Assembly (NCBI RefSeq): GCF_013114625.1
Contig: NZ_VTXD01000011.1
Span: forward strand, 1-64,000
Source: Vibrio sp. 99-70-13A1
GTDB lineage: Bacteria; Pseudomonadota; Gammaproteobacteria; Enterobacterales; Vibrionaceae
Length of the DNA: 64,000 bases
Direction: 5' to 3'
The notes under the pieces: model-generated
Told to the model about the DNA's origin: nothing
Databases searched by the model: none
Seen by the model: the letters and a program-made list of their open reading frames with translations, nothing else
Translations under genes and position numbers: made by a program
Shown: one piece after another, positions 1 through 8,603 of the stretch
How positions within the stretch are numbered: the first letter of the stretch is position 1
Layout of the letters: the number at the start of each line of letters is the position of its first letter

Positions 1-19
1 TGATGTGTATAAGAGACAG
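1..19. other. Tn5/Nextera mosaic-end adapter remnant
   Basis: Bases 2-19 read GATGTGTATAAGAGACAG, which is 18 of the 19 bases of the Tn5 mosaic end used in Nextera libraries. Translated from base 5 it gives MCIRDR, a known contaminant N-terminus in protein databases. This is untrimmed adapter at a contig end, not genome sequence, and any ORF start placed here is false. Confidence 0.93.
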
Positions 20-71
20 AATTTATAGTTTATTGATCAGTAATTACGTTAGAAGTGAAGCAGAGGTAAAT

Positions 72-494
72 ATGAGTTATTCCATTCCGTGGCATGCATT
101 AGCTGGAGGTATGTTGCTTGGTGTTTCAGCGAGTATTTTATTGTTGTTTATAGGGCGCGTTGCCGGAATTAGCGGGATCGTCAGCGGTTTGTTGAAGCCA
201 GTAAAAGGCGAGTCTAGTTGGCGGATTACTTTTATAGTGGGAATGATTGCCAGCGTATTTATCTTGCTACCGTTTGGTGTTGAGCTGCCAGTCGTTGAAA
301 GCAGTAATCTTGTTTTAGTGGCTATCGCAGGGCTTCTTGTCGGGTTTGGAACCAAAATTTCTAATGGATGTACGAGTGGACACGGGATTGTTGGGTTAGC
401 GAGATTTTCTAAACGTTCAATCGTTGCAACATTAACATTTATGGCTTTTGCTGCTTTGACTGTACTCGTCACCAAAGTTACAGGAGTCATGTAA
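72..494 (+). CDS. YeeE/YedE family half-transporter, subunit 1
   Basis: Membrane protein of about 140 residues from the YeeE/YedE (sulfur transport) family. The family moves reduced-sulfur compounds such as thiosulfate across the inner membrane, and many members are encoded as two half-size proteins as here. The first half carries the conserved block GFGTKISNGCTSGHGI (about residues 90-105), whose cysteine is typical of the sulfur path. About four hydrophobic segments are visible. The ATG at 72 has AGAGG upstream and is preferred over the longer frame that runs back into the adapter. Its stop overlaps the start of the next gene by one base, so the two are translationally coupled. The substrate is inferred from the family only. 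Confidence 0.85.
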   Translation: MSYSIPWHALAGGMLLGVSASILLLFIGRVAGISGIVSGLLKPVKGESSWRITFIVGMIASVFILLPFGVELPVVESSNLVLVAIAGLLVGFGTKISNGCTSGHGIVGLARFSKRSIVATLTFMAFAALTVLVTKVTGVM

Positions 495-922
495 TGAATG
501 AATCAATGTATAAATCTGTTATTGGTTTAGTGTCTGGAGTTCTATTTGGTAGCGGTATGGTGATATCTGGAATGGTTGACCCTATTAACGTTCTCGGTTT
601 CCTTGATATAACAGGAGAGTGGAACCCAAGCCTTGCATTTGTAATGGGAGGTGCACTGGCAGTATTTACACCTGTTTACCATCTAGTCATCAAGAAACGA
701 AAACAGGCGTTTAATGGAGACGAACTCAAACTACCAACCAATCAAGTGATAGATAAGAAGCTAGTTGGCGGAGCTGCACTGTTTGGGATTGGCTGGGGGT
801 TAGCGGGTTTTTGCCCCGGTCCAGCGGTAACCAGTTTAGGTGGCGGGGCGACAAGCGTTATTGTATTTATTATTACAATGCTCATTGGCATGAAAGCCGC
901 TGTGGCTTTGCAAAGTAAATAA
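494..922 (+). CDS. YeeE/YedE family half-transporter, subunit 2
   Basis: Second half-size YeeE/YedE (DUF6691-like) membrane protein, 142 residues. It has the usual GMVDP, FLD and LAFVMGGA blocks near the N-terminus and the [12 protein letters not shown] motif with its conserved cysteine near residue 115. AGGAG lies 7 bases before the ATG, inside the end of the preceding gene, and the ATG shares one base with that gene's stop. Together the pair would form one complete YeeE-type channel for thiosulfate or a related sulfur compound. Only 12 bases separate it from the convergent nuclease gene, and I see no clear terminator between them. Confidence 0.85.
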   Translation: MNESMYKSVIGLVSGVLFGSGMVISGMVDPINVLGFLDITGEWNPSLAFVMGGALAVFTPVYHLVIKKRKQAFNGDELKLPTNQVIDKKLVGGAALFGIGWGLAGFCPGPAVTSLGGGATSVIVFIITMLIGMKAAVALQSK

Positions 923-934
923 TCAAAATCGAGA

Positions 935-1822
935 TTAACGGCTTGGAGTGACTAATTGCACAACACTACTCACAGGGCAATGGTCACTAAGTTTAAAATC
1001 AAGTACATCTTGAGTCTTAAAAAGATTCTGCTCTGCAGGTTGAAAGCTCAGTGAATCACTCACCACAATATGATCTATAACAGAACGAAACTGGTGAGTT
1101 TTACCTTTATGTCTATTGGAGCGAATTTTACACTTAGCCTGAGTGTTTTTTGTCGCTAGGGTTGCTGATGTGTTATCGGTTAAAATATCCCACATCCAAT
1201 CATTGGAGTAACCAAGGTTATGGTTGAAGTCACCAAGAATGATATAAGCATCATTACTTTCCTCTCTAGCTCTAATCCATTGATTTAATCTTTTACCTTG
1301 AGCTTTTAAACGCTGGCAATTCTTATTCCCTCTATAGGCTCCGCTGCAGCCTGCTTTCAAATGAATTGATAAGAGATGCACCTCGTTTCCATCAATCTCC
1401 ACAGATATATAACTCGCGAATCTGAGCTTACTGTTCTTTTCAAGTGGGAAGTCAGCGTAGTTAGTGAAAGAGGTTCCTTTTCGTACAGCAAAGCCTGTGT
1501 ATTGATTTATATGGCTGAATTGATGTTGTTTATTAACAGGATCAGCACGTTCTGATAAGAATAAATCGTACTCATTACCTGATATCCGACTCAGAGCTTC
1601 AATACTGTCTACTTCTTGAAAAGCGACTACATCTGAATTTAACTTGTTGAAGTACTCACTAAGCTTGCTTTTATCTTCTTGGGTGCGTTGAGGGATGCTT
1701 AATTGGTTAGAGGTTTTGGTTGTTAACCACTCTATATTCCACGTTGAAACGGTTAATGGAGTAGCAGATGATGAGATGCTAAAAAAGCAAAGAAGTGCAA
1801 GCCATTTATTTCGTTGTGTCAT
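935..1822 (-). CDS. secreted endonuclease/exonuclease/phosphatase family protein
   Basis: About 295 residues with an N-terminal signal peptide (hydrophobic [10 protein letters not shown], cleavage near SSA-TP) and the metal-dependent EEP fold (PF03372). Visible catalytic blocks are STWNIEWL, the metal-ligand segment [15 protein letters not shown], the ILGDFNHN motif, VIDHIVV and the terminal SDHCP histidine. Two cysteines in the loop after SIHLKAGC may form a disulfide, fitting an exported enzyme. A nuclease acting outside the cytoplasm is most likely, but this fold also includes phosphodiesterases. The ATG at 1822 was chosen because the longer frame needs a TTG and would put nine extra residues before the signal peptide. 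Confidence 0.82.
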   Translation of the reverse strand: MTQRNKWLALLCFFSISSSATPLTVSTWNIEWLTTKTSNQLSIPQRTQEDKSKLSEYFNKLNSDVVAFQEVDSIEALSRISGNEYDLFLSERADPVNKQHQFSHINQYTGFAVRKGTSFTNYADFPLEKNSKLRFASYISVEIDGNEVHLLSIHLKAGCSGAYRGNKNCQRLKAQGKRLNQWIRAREESNDAYIILGDFNHNLGYSNDWMWDILTDNTSATLATKNTQAKCKIRSNRHKGKTHQFRSVIDHIVVSDSLSFQPAEQNLFKTQDVLDFKLSDHCPVSSVVQLVTPSR

Positions 1823-1988
1823 GCGAATTGTCCATAATAGAGTCTGCAATTGATAGTTAGCCTTTATCCTACAACACCTACAGAAAATTCAACTCTTTTA
1901 AGTTTTTTTTCATCAGTTACATTGTTTCTTTTCAACTGAGAAGTCGAGCGACAAGATCGAATTGTTATTAGTCAGCTTACGATTATTC

Positions 1989-2002
1989 TTGATCTAGATC
2001 AA
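1989..2002. promoter_or_regulatory. FNR binding site upstream of nrdD
   Basis: TTGATCTAGATCAA is a perfect match to the FNR consensus TTGAT-N4-ATCAA and is itself palindromic. It lies about 125 bases before the nrdD start. If the hexamer TTAAAT at 2025-2030 is the -10 element, transcription would start near 2037 and the site would be centred near -41.5, the classic activating position. This fits oxygen-limited induction of the class III reductase. Confidence 0.85.
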
Positions 2003-2033
2003 TGCTCTATCTCGGTGGTTCTCGTTAAATACG

Positions 2034-2049
2034 CCACAACATCTAGTGT
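2034..2049. promoter_or_regulatory. NrdR box 1
   Basis: CCACAACATCTAGTGT matches the NrdR consensus acaCwAtATaTwGtgt at 13 of 16 positions. It starts exactly 31 bases before the second box, three helical turns, which is the usual arrangement of paired NrdR boxes in front of ribonucleotide reductase genes. Confidence 0.75.
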
Positions 2050-2064
2050 TAGTTCAATAATAAA

Positions 2065-2080
2065 TAGCTCTATATAGTGT
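2065..2080. promoter_or_regulatory. NrdR box 2
   Basis: TAGCTCTATATAGTGT matches the NrdR consensus at 12 of 16 positions, including the whole right half. It is phased 31 bases from box 1. The pair would let NrdR repress nrdDG when deoxynucleotide pools are high. Confidence 0.75.
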
Positions 2081-2083
2081 ATC

Positions 2084-2092
2084 TGTGGATAA
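2084..2092 (-). promoter_or_regulatory. DnaA-box match in nrdD leader
   Basis: TGTGGATAA is the exact complement of the strong DnaA box TTATCCACA. It lies 32 bases before the nrdD start, just after NrdR box 2. DnaA is known to regulate nrdAB in E. coli; a role here is inference, since a 9-mer can occur by chance. Confidence 0.45.
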
Positions 2093-2124
2093 CCCTGTGA
2101 ATGCACTCTGAGTAAGGAGACGTG

Positions 2125-4245
2125 GTGAAATCAATCGTAATCAAACGTGATGGCTCAAGAGCGCCGTTTAGCAGAGATCGTATTCAAGCTGCAGTAGAAG
2201 CCGCTGCTGAAAAAGTCAGCCAAGATATCGCTATTTATGCGTTGAATGTGGCATTAGCTGTTGAATTAAAGCTCGAAGAGTACGATGAAGTTCATATTTC
2301 TGAAATTCAAACCATCGTCGAAAATGAACTCATGCAAGGTCCATATAAATCACTTGCTCGTTCATACATTGAATACCGACACGACCGCGACATTGCACGT
2401 GAAAAGCAAAGTGCTTTAACTCGTGAAATCGAAGGTTTGATCGAAGAAAGTAACGTTGATTTAATCAACGAAAATGCAAACAAAGATGGCAAGGTAATTC
2501 CTACTCAACGTGACTTACTTGCGGGTATTGTGGCTAAACATTATGCAAAAACACACATTTTGCCACGAGATATCGTTCAAGCTCACGAAAGTGGTGATAT
2601 TCATTATCACGATCTAGATTACGCACCGTTTTTCCCAATGTTCAACTGCATGTTGATTGATTTAAAGGGCATGTTAACTCATGGCTTTAAAATGGGTAAT
2701 GCGGAAATTGACACACCAAAATCAATTTCAACTGCAACAGCGGTAACCGCGCAAATCATTGCACAAGTTGCTAGCCATATTTATGGTGGCACAACAATTA
2801 ACCGTATCGATGAAGTGCTCGAACCTTATGTAATGGCAAGCTATGAAAAGCACCTGTCATTAGCAAAAGAGTGGGACATTCATAGCCCTGAAGCATTTGC
2901 TATCGCTCGCACTGAAAAAGAATGTTATGACGCATTCCAGTCATTAGAATACGAAGTAAACACGCTGCACACTGCAAATGGACAAACGCCTTTTGTAACG
3001 TTTGGTTTTGGCTTAGGCGAAAGCTGGGGCTCAAAGTTAATTCAAGAGTCTATCTTGAAGAACCGCATTGCAGGTCTTGGTAAGAACCGTAAAACAGCGG
3101 TTTTCCCTAAACTAGTGTTTGCAATTAAAGATGGCTTAAACCATCAGAAGCAAGATCCTAACTACGATATCAAGCAACTGGCTCTAGAGTGCGCTTCTAA
3201 GCGTATGTACCCAGACATTCTAAACTACGACAAAGTAGTAGAAGTGACAGGGTCATTTAAAACACCTATGGGCTGCCGTAGCTTCTTGAATACATACGAA
3301 GAAAATGGCGAACTGATTCATGAAGGTCGTAACAACTTAGGTGTTGTTAGCCTTAACTTGCCACGTATTGCGATTAACGCAAAAGGTAATATTGATGACT
3401 TCTATACATTGCTTGATGAAAAACTGCACTTAGCACGTCGAGCACTAGAAACGCGTATTAGCCGTTTAGAAAACGTGAAAGCAAGAGTTGCCCCAATCCT
3501 ATATATGGAAGGCGCATGTGGTGTCCGTTTGAAAGCGGATGATTCAATCGCGGATATTTTCAAAAACGGCCGCGCTTCGGTATCACTTGGCTATATCGGT
3601 ATCCATGAAGCGATGACGGCTTTGTTTGGTACTGATTCACACTTATACGACGATGCAGAGCAACGCAATAAAGCGTTAGAAATTGTTGAGTACATGAAGA
3701 AAGTGGTTGATTCATGGACTAAAGAAACAGGCTATGCATTCAGCTTATATGGCACGCCAAGTGAAAACTTATGTAGCAGATTCTGCAGCATCGATACTAA
3801 AGAGTTTGGTATTATTGAAGGGGTAACTGACCGTGGTTACTACACAAACAGCTTCCACTTAGATGTTCAAAAGAAAGTAAATCCGTACGACAAAATTGAT
3901 TTTGAAATGCCGTATCCTCAAATTTCTAGTGGTGGTTTCATTTGCTACGGTGAATTCCCGAATATGCAAAAGAACATTGAAGCACTAGAAAACGTTTGGG
4001 ATTACAGCTATACCCGCGTTCCTTACTACGGCACAAATACGCCAATTGATGAATGTTATGAGTGTGGTTATAACGGTGAGTTTGACTGTACCAGCAAAGG
4101 CTTCACTTGCCCTAAATGTGGTAATCATGACTCGACTAAAGTGTCAGTAACACGTCGTGTTTGTGGGTATTTAGGTAGCCCAGATGCGAGACCATTTAAC
4201 TTCGGTAAGCAAGAAGAAGTTAAACGTCGCGTAAAGCACTTATAA
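2125..4245 (+). CDS. nrdD: anaerobic ribonucleoside-triphosphate reductase
   Basis: Class III ribonucleotide reductase, which makes deoxynucleotides without oxygen using a glycyl radical and formate. The N-terminal 95 residues form an ATP-cone allosteric domain (IVIKRDGSRAPF). The body matches NrdD throughout. Near the C-terminus are a zinc site of two CxxC pairs (CYEC, CPKC) and the radical loop RVCGYLGSP, whose glycine is at about residue 681. Two in-frame GTG codons occur at 2122 and 2125. AAGGAG ends at 2119, so the second is better spaced (5 bases) and was chosen. The activase gene nrdG follows after 17 bases. FNR, NrdR and DnaA-type sites upstream suggest control by oxygen and nucleotide supply. 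Confidence 0.97.
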   Translation: MKSIVIKRDGSRAPFSRDRIQAAVEAAAEKVSQDIAIYALNVALAVELKLEEYDEVHISEIQTIVENELMQGPYKSLARSYIEYRHDRDIAREKQSALTREIEGLIEESNVDLINENANKDGKVIPTQRDLLAGIVAKHYAKTHILPRDIVQAHESGDIHYHDLDYAPFFPMFNCMLIDLKGMLTHGFKMGNAEIDTPKSISTATAVTAQIIAQVASHIYGGTTINRIDEVLEPYVMASYEKHLSLAKEWDIHSPEAFAIARTEKECYDAFQSLEYEVNTLHTANGQTPFVTFGFGLGESWGSKLIQESILKNRIAGLGKNRKTAVFPKLVFAIKDGLNHQKQDPNYDIKQLALECASKRMYPDILNYDKVVEVTGSFKTPMGCRSFLNTYEENGELIHEGRNNLGVVSLNLPRIAINAKGNIDDFYTLLDEKLHLARRALETRISRLENVKARVAPILYMEGACGVRLKADDSIADIFKNGRASVSLGYIGIHEAMTALFGTDSHLYDDAEQRNKALEIVEYMKKVVDSWTKETGYAFSLYGTPSENLCSRFCSIDTKEFGIIEGVTDRGYYTNSFHLDVQKKVNPYDKIDFEMPYPQISSGGFICYGEFPNMQKNIEALENVWDYSYTRVPYYGTNTPIDECYECGYNGEFDCTSKGFTCPKCGNHDSTKVSVTRRVCGYLGSPDARPFNFGKQEEVKRRVKHL

Positions 4246-4262
4246 ACGGTTTGTAGATAGAT

Positions 4263-4733
4263 ATGAATTACCAGCAATATCATCCGATTGATGTGGTAAA
4301 TGGACCAGGAACACGCTGTACATTGTTTGTTTCTGGTTGCGTTCATCAATGTCGCGGTTGTTACAACCAATCGACTCAGAGGCTTGATTCCGGTCACTTG
4401 TTTACACAAGATCTTCAAGATCACATTATTTCTGATTTGAATGACACGAGAATTAAACGAAGAGGGCTTTCGCTTTCTGGTGGTGATCCATTACATCCAG
4501 CAAATGTGAGTGAAGTGCTTGCATTAGTTAAACGTGTAAAAGAAGAGTGCCCCGGCAAAGATATCTGGCTGTGGTCTGGATACATGCTTGATGAACTTAC
4601 GGTAGAGCAACGTGAATTGGTTAACTTAGTCGATACCCTTATTGATGGTAAATTCATACAAGAAGAAGCCGACCCAAGCTTAGAGTGGCGTGGCAGTGCG
4701 AATCAAATCATCCATCGATTTACTGATTTATAA
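4263..4733 (+). CDS. nrdG: anaerobic RNR activating radical SAM enzyme
   Basis: Radical-SAM activase of 156 residues, the usual NrdG length. It uses a [4Fe-4S] cluster and S-adenosylmethionine to install the glycyl radical on NrdD. The cluster cysteines are C26, C30 and C33 in SGCVHQCRGCYN, followed by the SGGDPLHP block that contacts SAM. It lies 17 bases behind nrdD in the same orientation and is almost certainly co-transcribed and controlled by the nrdD promoter. Its own ribosome binding site is weak, which fits coupling to nrdD. Confidence 0.96.
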   Translation: MNYQQYHPIDVVNGPGTRCTLFVSGCVHQCRGCYNQSTQRLDSGHLFTQDLQDHIISDLNDTRIKRRGLSLSGGDPLHPANVSEVLALVKRVKEECPGKDIWLWSGYMLDELTVEQRELVNLVDTLIDGKFIQEEADPSLEWRGSANQIIHRFTDL

Positions 4734-4739
4734 GTCGAT

Positions 4740-4783
4740 AAAAAAGGGCTTTATCGTTGGCAAATGCCGCAGATGAAGCCCTT
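4740..4783 (-). terminator. rho-independent terminator (minus strand)
   Basis: The arms AAGGGCTT (4744-4751) and AAGCCCTT (4776-4783) pair. On the minus strand they are followed by a run of T, so this would end transcription of the MATE gene arriving from the right. On the plus strand after nrdG there is no clear T run. Confidence 0.6.
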
Positions 4784-4895
4784 GGGTGTGAGTTCTTTAA
4801 CTTTCTGTCTACCTAAAGCTTGTTTTAGTTACTGTTAGATTCAATGTTGCATCGATATCTACAATTAGACTCTAAGTTTTCCAATAACCTATGCA

Positions 4896-6281
4896 TTAAC
4901 ACCTAAGTGGGGTAGGTTCTTCAATAAGGTTATTAATCCACTTCTTAGAATTAATTCTCTGTGTGGTTAAACCGATTTTTACCACTTCCTCTATGATGAC
5001 AATCAGTAATACCCATTCTAACGACCAACCATAGACAATCGCAGTTATGTACGCGAGTGGTATCCCAATTGCCCACTGACCAAACAAGTCGATGAAAATA
5101 CTGTAATTTATATCACCGCCACTTTTCATCACTCCACCAATACCCACCATATTAAATACTCGGAAGATCATTCCGAAGATCATAACTAAACATACATTTA
5201 CAGCAGTGTCTTTAAACTCTAAGTAAGTAAGGTCTATCGCATGAACAATCAGAGGTTTCGCTAAGAAACACAGGACTGCGAGTAAAATAGCGAGTGAGCA
5301 GCTGACCAAGACATATCCCCAAGCCGTGTTCTCGACTCTACTGTAGTTTTTAGCACCAATTTCATTACCAAGTATGATTGACGCTGCAACCGCAAACCCC
5401 ATGAAAGCAGAGATTAATACACTTTCAACCGGTGACAAGAGGGAGATAATCGCCAATTCTCCAACCCCCATTTGCCCCACAATCACGTTATAAACGATTA
5501 ACCCTCCAGCCCAAGCTGTATCGTGCACCATCATAGGAATAGCGACAGAGAGGTACTTCTTTCTATAGACAGGCATCATCGCTTCATTAAAGCTTTGGCG
5601 AGTCGGGAAAATATTTTTATGGTGTTTCATCGCAAGATAAAATAGAGCAATAGTCTGAATGAGTCTTGAAATTGTTGTACCTATAGCAGCACCAACAACC
5701 CCTAACTCTGGGAAACCAAACATACCAAAAATGAGCAGAGCATTTAAAACTGCATTTATAACAATAGCCAGAATGCTAATTTGAGTCGGTAATTTGGCAT
5801 TTCCAACAGAACGAAGAGCACATTCAAGAGGGACGACCAACGCTGTACCTAAAATGCTGGCTCCTGTTATCCATAGGTAATCCTTTGCCATGAATATGTA
5901 ATCAGGATCTGAGGCCACCACAGACACGACTGATTCAGGAGCCAACAAGTACAACGCAATGAAAGGAGTCACAGCCAGTAAAGAGAAAGCCCAAGACTGA
6001 ACTAATGTCCTGCGAATACCATTAAAATCACCAGCCCCAAAATATTGCGAAGCTAGTATGCTAACCGCACCACTTATCCCTACCACCATGATTAAGTTGA
6101 AGAAAAAGATACGATTTCCCACACCAACAGCGGCAGTTGCGGCATCACCAAGCTGGTTAACCATGAAAATATCGATAACGCCAAGCAATGAAAACAGCAT
6201 AGATTGCAATGAAACAGGTACACCTATCTTGATGATTTTTTGCCAGAATTCTTTGTCTAAATGATTATATGTATTGAGCAT
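4896..6281 (-). CDS. MATE family multidrug/cation antiporter
   Basis: Integral inner-membrane protein of 461 residues with about 12 transmembrane segments in two similar halves, the MatE layout (PF01554). The family uses sodium or proton gradients to export cationic drugs and metabolites. Family-like features are the start helix GVPVSLQSML, the repeated small-residue packing and the segment AVGVGNRIFF. AGGAGA lies 6 bases before the ATG. It is divergent from an AraC-type regulator with about 95 bases between the starts, so that regulator is a plausible controller. The substrate cannot be told from sequence. Confidence 0.88.
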   Translation of the reverse strand: MLNTYNHLDKEFWQKIIKIGVPVSLQSMLFSLLGVIDIFMVNQLGDAATAAVGVGNRIFFFNLIMVVGISGAVSILASQYFGAGDFNGIRRTLVQSWAFSLLAVTPFIALYLLAPESVVSVVASDPDYIFMAKDYLWITGASILGTALVVPLECALRSVGNAKLPTQISILAIVINAVLNALLIFGMFGFPELGVVGAAIGTTISRLIQTIALFYLAMKHHKNIFPTRQSFNEAMMPVYRKKYLSVAIPMMVHDTAWAGGLIVYNVIVGQMGVGELAIISLLSPVESVLISAFMGFAVAASIILGNEIGAKNYSRVENTAWGYVLVSCSLAILLAVLCFLAKPLIVHAIDLTYLEFKDTAVNVCLVMIFGMIFRVFNMVGIGGVMKSGGDINYSIFIDLFGQWAIGIPLAYITAIVYGWSLEWVLLIVIIEEVVKIGLTTQRINSKKWINNLIEEPTPLRC

Positions 6282-6376
6282 CGCAAATCTCCTTCTCCTA
6301 ATAGGGAAAAAGTGTATAGAGATTTTTAGAATGTGTATTTTCTTAACTAATCATAAACTTTTGCCAAACTATCAAA

Positions 6377-7219
6377 ATGAATGACAAGCAAGAAAAGTAT
6401 GTAATATCTGAAAGTACCCACCAAGAATTTGTAGATCAAAGTCATGTCCTTGCATTTCAAGAACTAGGCATTGTTCAATGTGGAACAGCAACGTGTCGTG
6501 ACTTTTTTTCGGTTTATCGTAAGAATCAACAAAAGCACATGCTGCTGTTTACCGTAAGAGGAAAAGGTTGGCTAGAAAGTGGGGCTTGTAGATACATACT
6601 TGAACCTGGCTCTTGCATAAGTGTGCCTGCTTTTATAGAGAATGGATTCGGGATAGAGGAAGAAACATGGCAAATCGCGTGGATCTTTCTATCAGCAGAT
6701 AAAAAATGGAATGACGTTATTGGGTGTGAAGTGAATTATTCATTAACGCCGGCAGCAGAGGTGGTCGCATCATGCGTTCATACTTTGTTGAGGAGTATCT
6801 CTCTTCCAATTGACCTTGGAGGAAAAGTTGCAATTCACAGCGTTGCTCAAATTGAAGCCATAATTAATGCACCAATACCTCAAGAACAATCAAGAAACTC
6901 AATTCGATTAAGACGCGTATTTGATAATGTCCAAAAGCAATTGCATAAAGAATGGAATGTAAAAGAGCTTGCCGGTTTATTTCCTTGCTCGGAACCTCAT
7001 TTCCACAGGTTATGCCAGCAATATCATTCTCATAGCCCAATGGAACATATAATGAGAATGAGAATGGAATATGGCGCAAGGTTGTTGAGGTCGAGTGATT
7101 GGTCCATTCAGCACATTGGAGAAATTGTTGGTTATCCGAATGCTGCGAACTTCAGCACAAGATTTAAAGCTTGGTCAGGTATGACTCCAAGGCAATTTAA
7201 GAAGAATGCTCCAACTTGA
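6377..7219 (+). CDS. AraC family transcriptional regulator
   Basis: 280 residues. The C-terminal 100 form the two helix-turn-helix motifs of AraC/XylS regulators (WNVKELAGLFPCSEPHFHRL, then the second HTH ending in the signature NFSTRFKAWSGMTPRQFK). The N-terminal 150 residues look like a cupin-type effector domain (AraC-binding-like, with FTVRGKGWL and LEPGSCISVPA). It is divergent from the MATE pump and may regulate it. It lies upstream of the aminotransferase, but the gap of nearly 190 bases argues against an operon. The ligand is unknown. No strong Shine-Dalgarno precedes the ATG. Confidence 0.88.
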   Translation: MNDKQEKYVISESTHQEFVDQSHVLAFQELGIVQCGTATCRDFFSVYRKNQQKHMLLFTVRGKGWLESGACRYILEPGSCISVPAFIENGFGIEEETWQIAWIFLSADKKWNDVIGCEVNYSLTPAAEVVASCVHTLLRSISLPIDLGGKVAIHSVAQIEAIINAPIPQEQSRNSIRLRRVFDNVQKQLHKEWNVKELAGLFPCSEPHFHRLCQQYHSHSPMEHIMRMRMEYGARLLRSSDWSIQHIGEIVGYPNAANFSTRFKAWSGMTPRQFKKNAPT

Positions 7220-7407
7220 TAGTTTGATAAACAGTAAAGGTTAGAGCGGTAAAAAATAGATCTCTCCAAAAGTGCTCATGAGTCATTTAGTCGTTAAATT
7301 AACCTAAATGAAACATACTAAACGCTTCTAATAAAAAACGTTTTTGATTTTGCTACGATAATGTTAACTTGAAACTATTACTTGAATTTCAAAGGGCTGT
7401 GACTTTC

Positions 7408-8592
7408 ATGTTCGCACAACTTCCAAAACCAACTTTAGATCCAATTCTTTCCCTTTCTGTTGCTTACCGAGCTGATACTCGCGCTGATAAAGTCGACCTC
7501 GGCATTGGTGTTTACCGTAATAATCAAGGTGAAACACCAATCATGAAAGCCGTTTCTATGGCGCAAGACATTGTTGTTGAGACTCAAAAAACCAAAGCTT
7601 ATGTAGGTCTTGCTGGCTGTGAAGAGTTTAACCAAAGCATGGTTGACCTTCTTCTTAAAGGAACGTCAGCAATGGATCGAGTTGCTGCTATCCAAACACC
7701 TGGCGCTAGTGGCGCTTTACGCATGCTAGGAGACTTATTAAAAGTTGCCCAACCTGATACCACTATTTGGATATCTAATCCGAGCTACGTGAATCATAAA
7801 CCAGTCATGGAAGCTGCTGGCTTAAAAGTAAAACATTATTCTTACTTTAGCCCTCAGACTAAACAAGTCGATACTGCTCGTATGCTTGATGACTTAGCAA
7901 AAGCAGGTCCTAAAGATGTGGTCTTATTGCATGGTTGCTGCCATAACCCAACAGGTGCAGATATTGACTTTGCAGCTTGGCAAGAAATTACGTCACTCTC
8001 TCAAAAGAATGGTTTCTTACCTTTTGTTGATATTGCATATCAAGGTTTCGGCGATGGCCTAGAAGAAGACGCTAAAGGTCTTCAATTTATGGCTAATAAC
8101 GTTGAAGAGATGATGATCACGACTTCATGTTCTAAAAACTTTGGTCTGTACAGAGAAAGAACAGGAGCCGCAATCGTTATTGGTAAAAACAGTGAGCATG
8201 TAGGGAACGCAAAAGGGAAGTTACTCACTCTGGCACGCTCAACTTACACTATGCCGCCAGATCACGGCGCTGCACTTGTCAAAACTATTCTTCAAAATCA
8301 AGAGCTAACAACGATTTGGAAGACAGAGTTAAGTGAAATGCAGCAGCGTTTGTTAAATTTAAGACAAACATTGTGTCTGGAATTGCGAAATATTCATAAC
8401 ACGTCACACTTTGATTTCATTGAAAGTCATAAAGGTATGTTTACTGTACTAGGCTTTAATGAATCGCAAATGCAACAGCTTCGTGAAGAGTATGGCATTT
8501 ATGGTGTTGGTGATGGTCGAATCAACATAGCTGGTCTTTCAGAATCGCATATTCCTTATGTTGCTAGCGCGATTGCAAATGTATCTAAATAA
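7408..8592 (+). CDS. aromatic/aspartate aminotransferase
   Basis: Fold-type I PLP aminotransferase of the AspC/TyrB group, 394 residues (E. coli AspC and TyrB are about 396). The PLP lysine is K243 in SCSKNFGLYRERTGA. NPTGAD, the aspartate in PFVDIAYQGFG and the C-terminal arginine in GRINIAG are in place. It moves amino groups between aspartate or aromatic amino acids and 2-oxoglutarate. The start is the ATG at 7408 with AAAGGG upstream; a longer frame begins with TTG and adds 13 residues not usual in the family. Sequence does not separate tyrosine from aspartate preference. Confidence 0.92.
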   Translation: MFAQLPKPTLDPILSLSVAYRADTRADKVDLGIGVYRNNQGETPIMKAVSMAQDIVVETQKTKAYVGLAGCEEFNQSMVDLLLKGTSAMDRVAAIQTPGASGALRMLGDLLKVAQPDTTIWISNPSYVNHKPVMEAAGLKVKHYSYFSPQTKQVDTARMLDDLAKAGPKDVVLLHGCCHNPTGADIDFAAWQEITSLSQKNGFLPFVDIAYQGFGDGLEEDAKGLQFMANNVEEMMITTSCSKNFGLYRERTGAAIVIGKNSEHVGNAKGKLLTLARSTYTMPPDHGAALVKTILQNQELTTIWKTELSEMQQRLLNLRQTLCLELRNIHNTSHFDFIESHKGMFTVLGFNESQMQQLREEYGIYGVGDGRINIAGLSESHIPYVASAIANVSK

Positions 8593-8603
8593 ATGGTGAA
8601 TAA

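Noticed and set aside
3..71. N-terminal extension MCIRDR... of the first YeeE-like gene
   Set aside because: It is translated adapter plus leader; the ATG at 72 with a ribosome binding site fits the family start.
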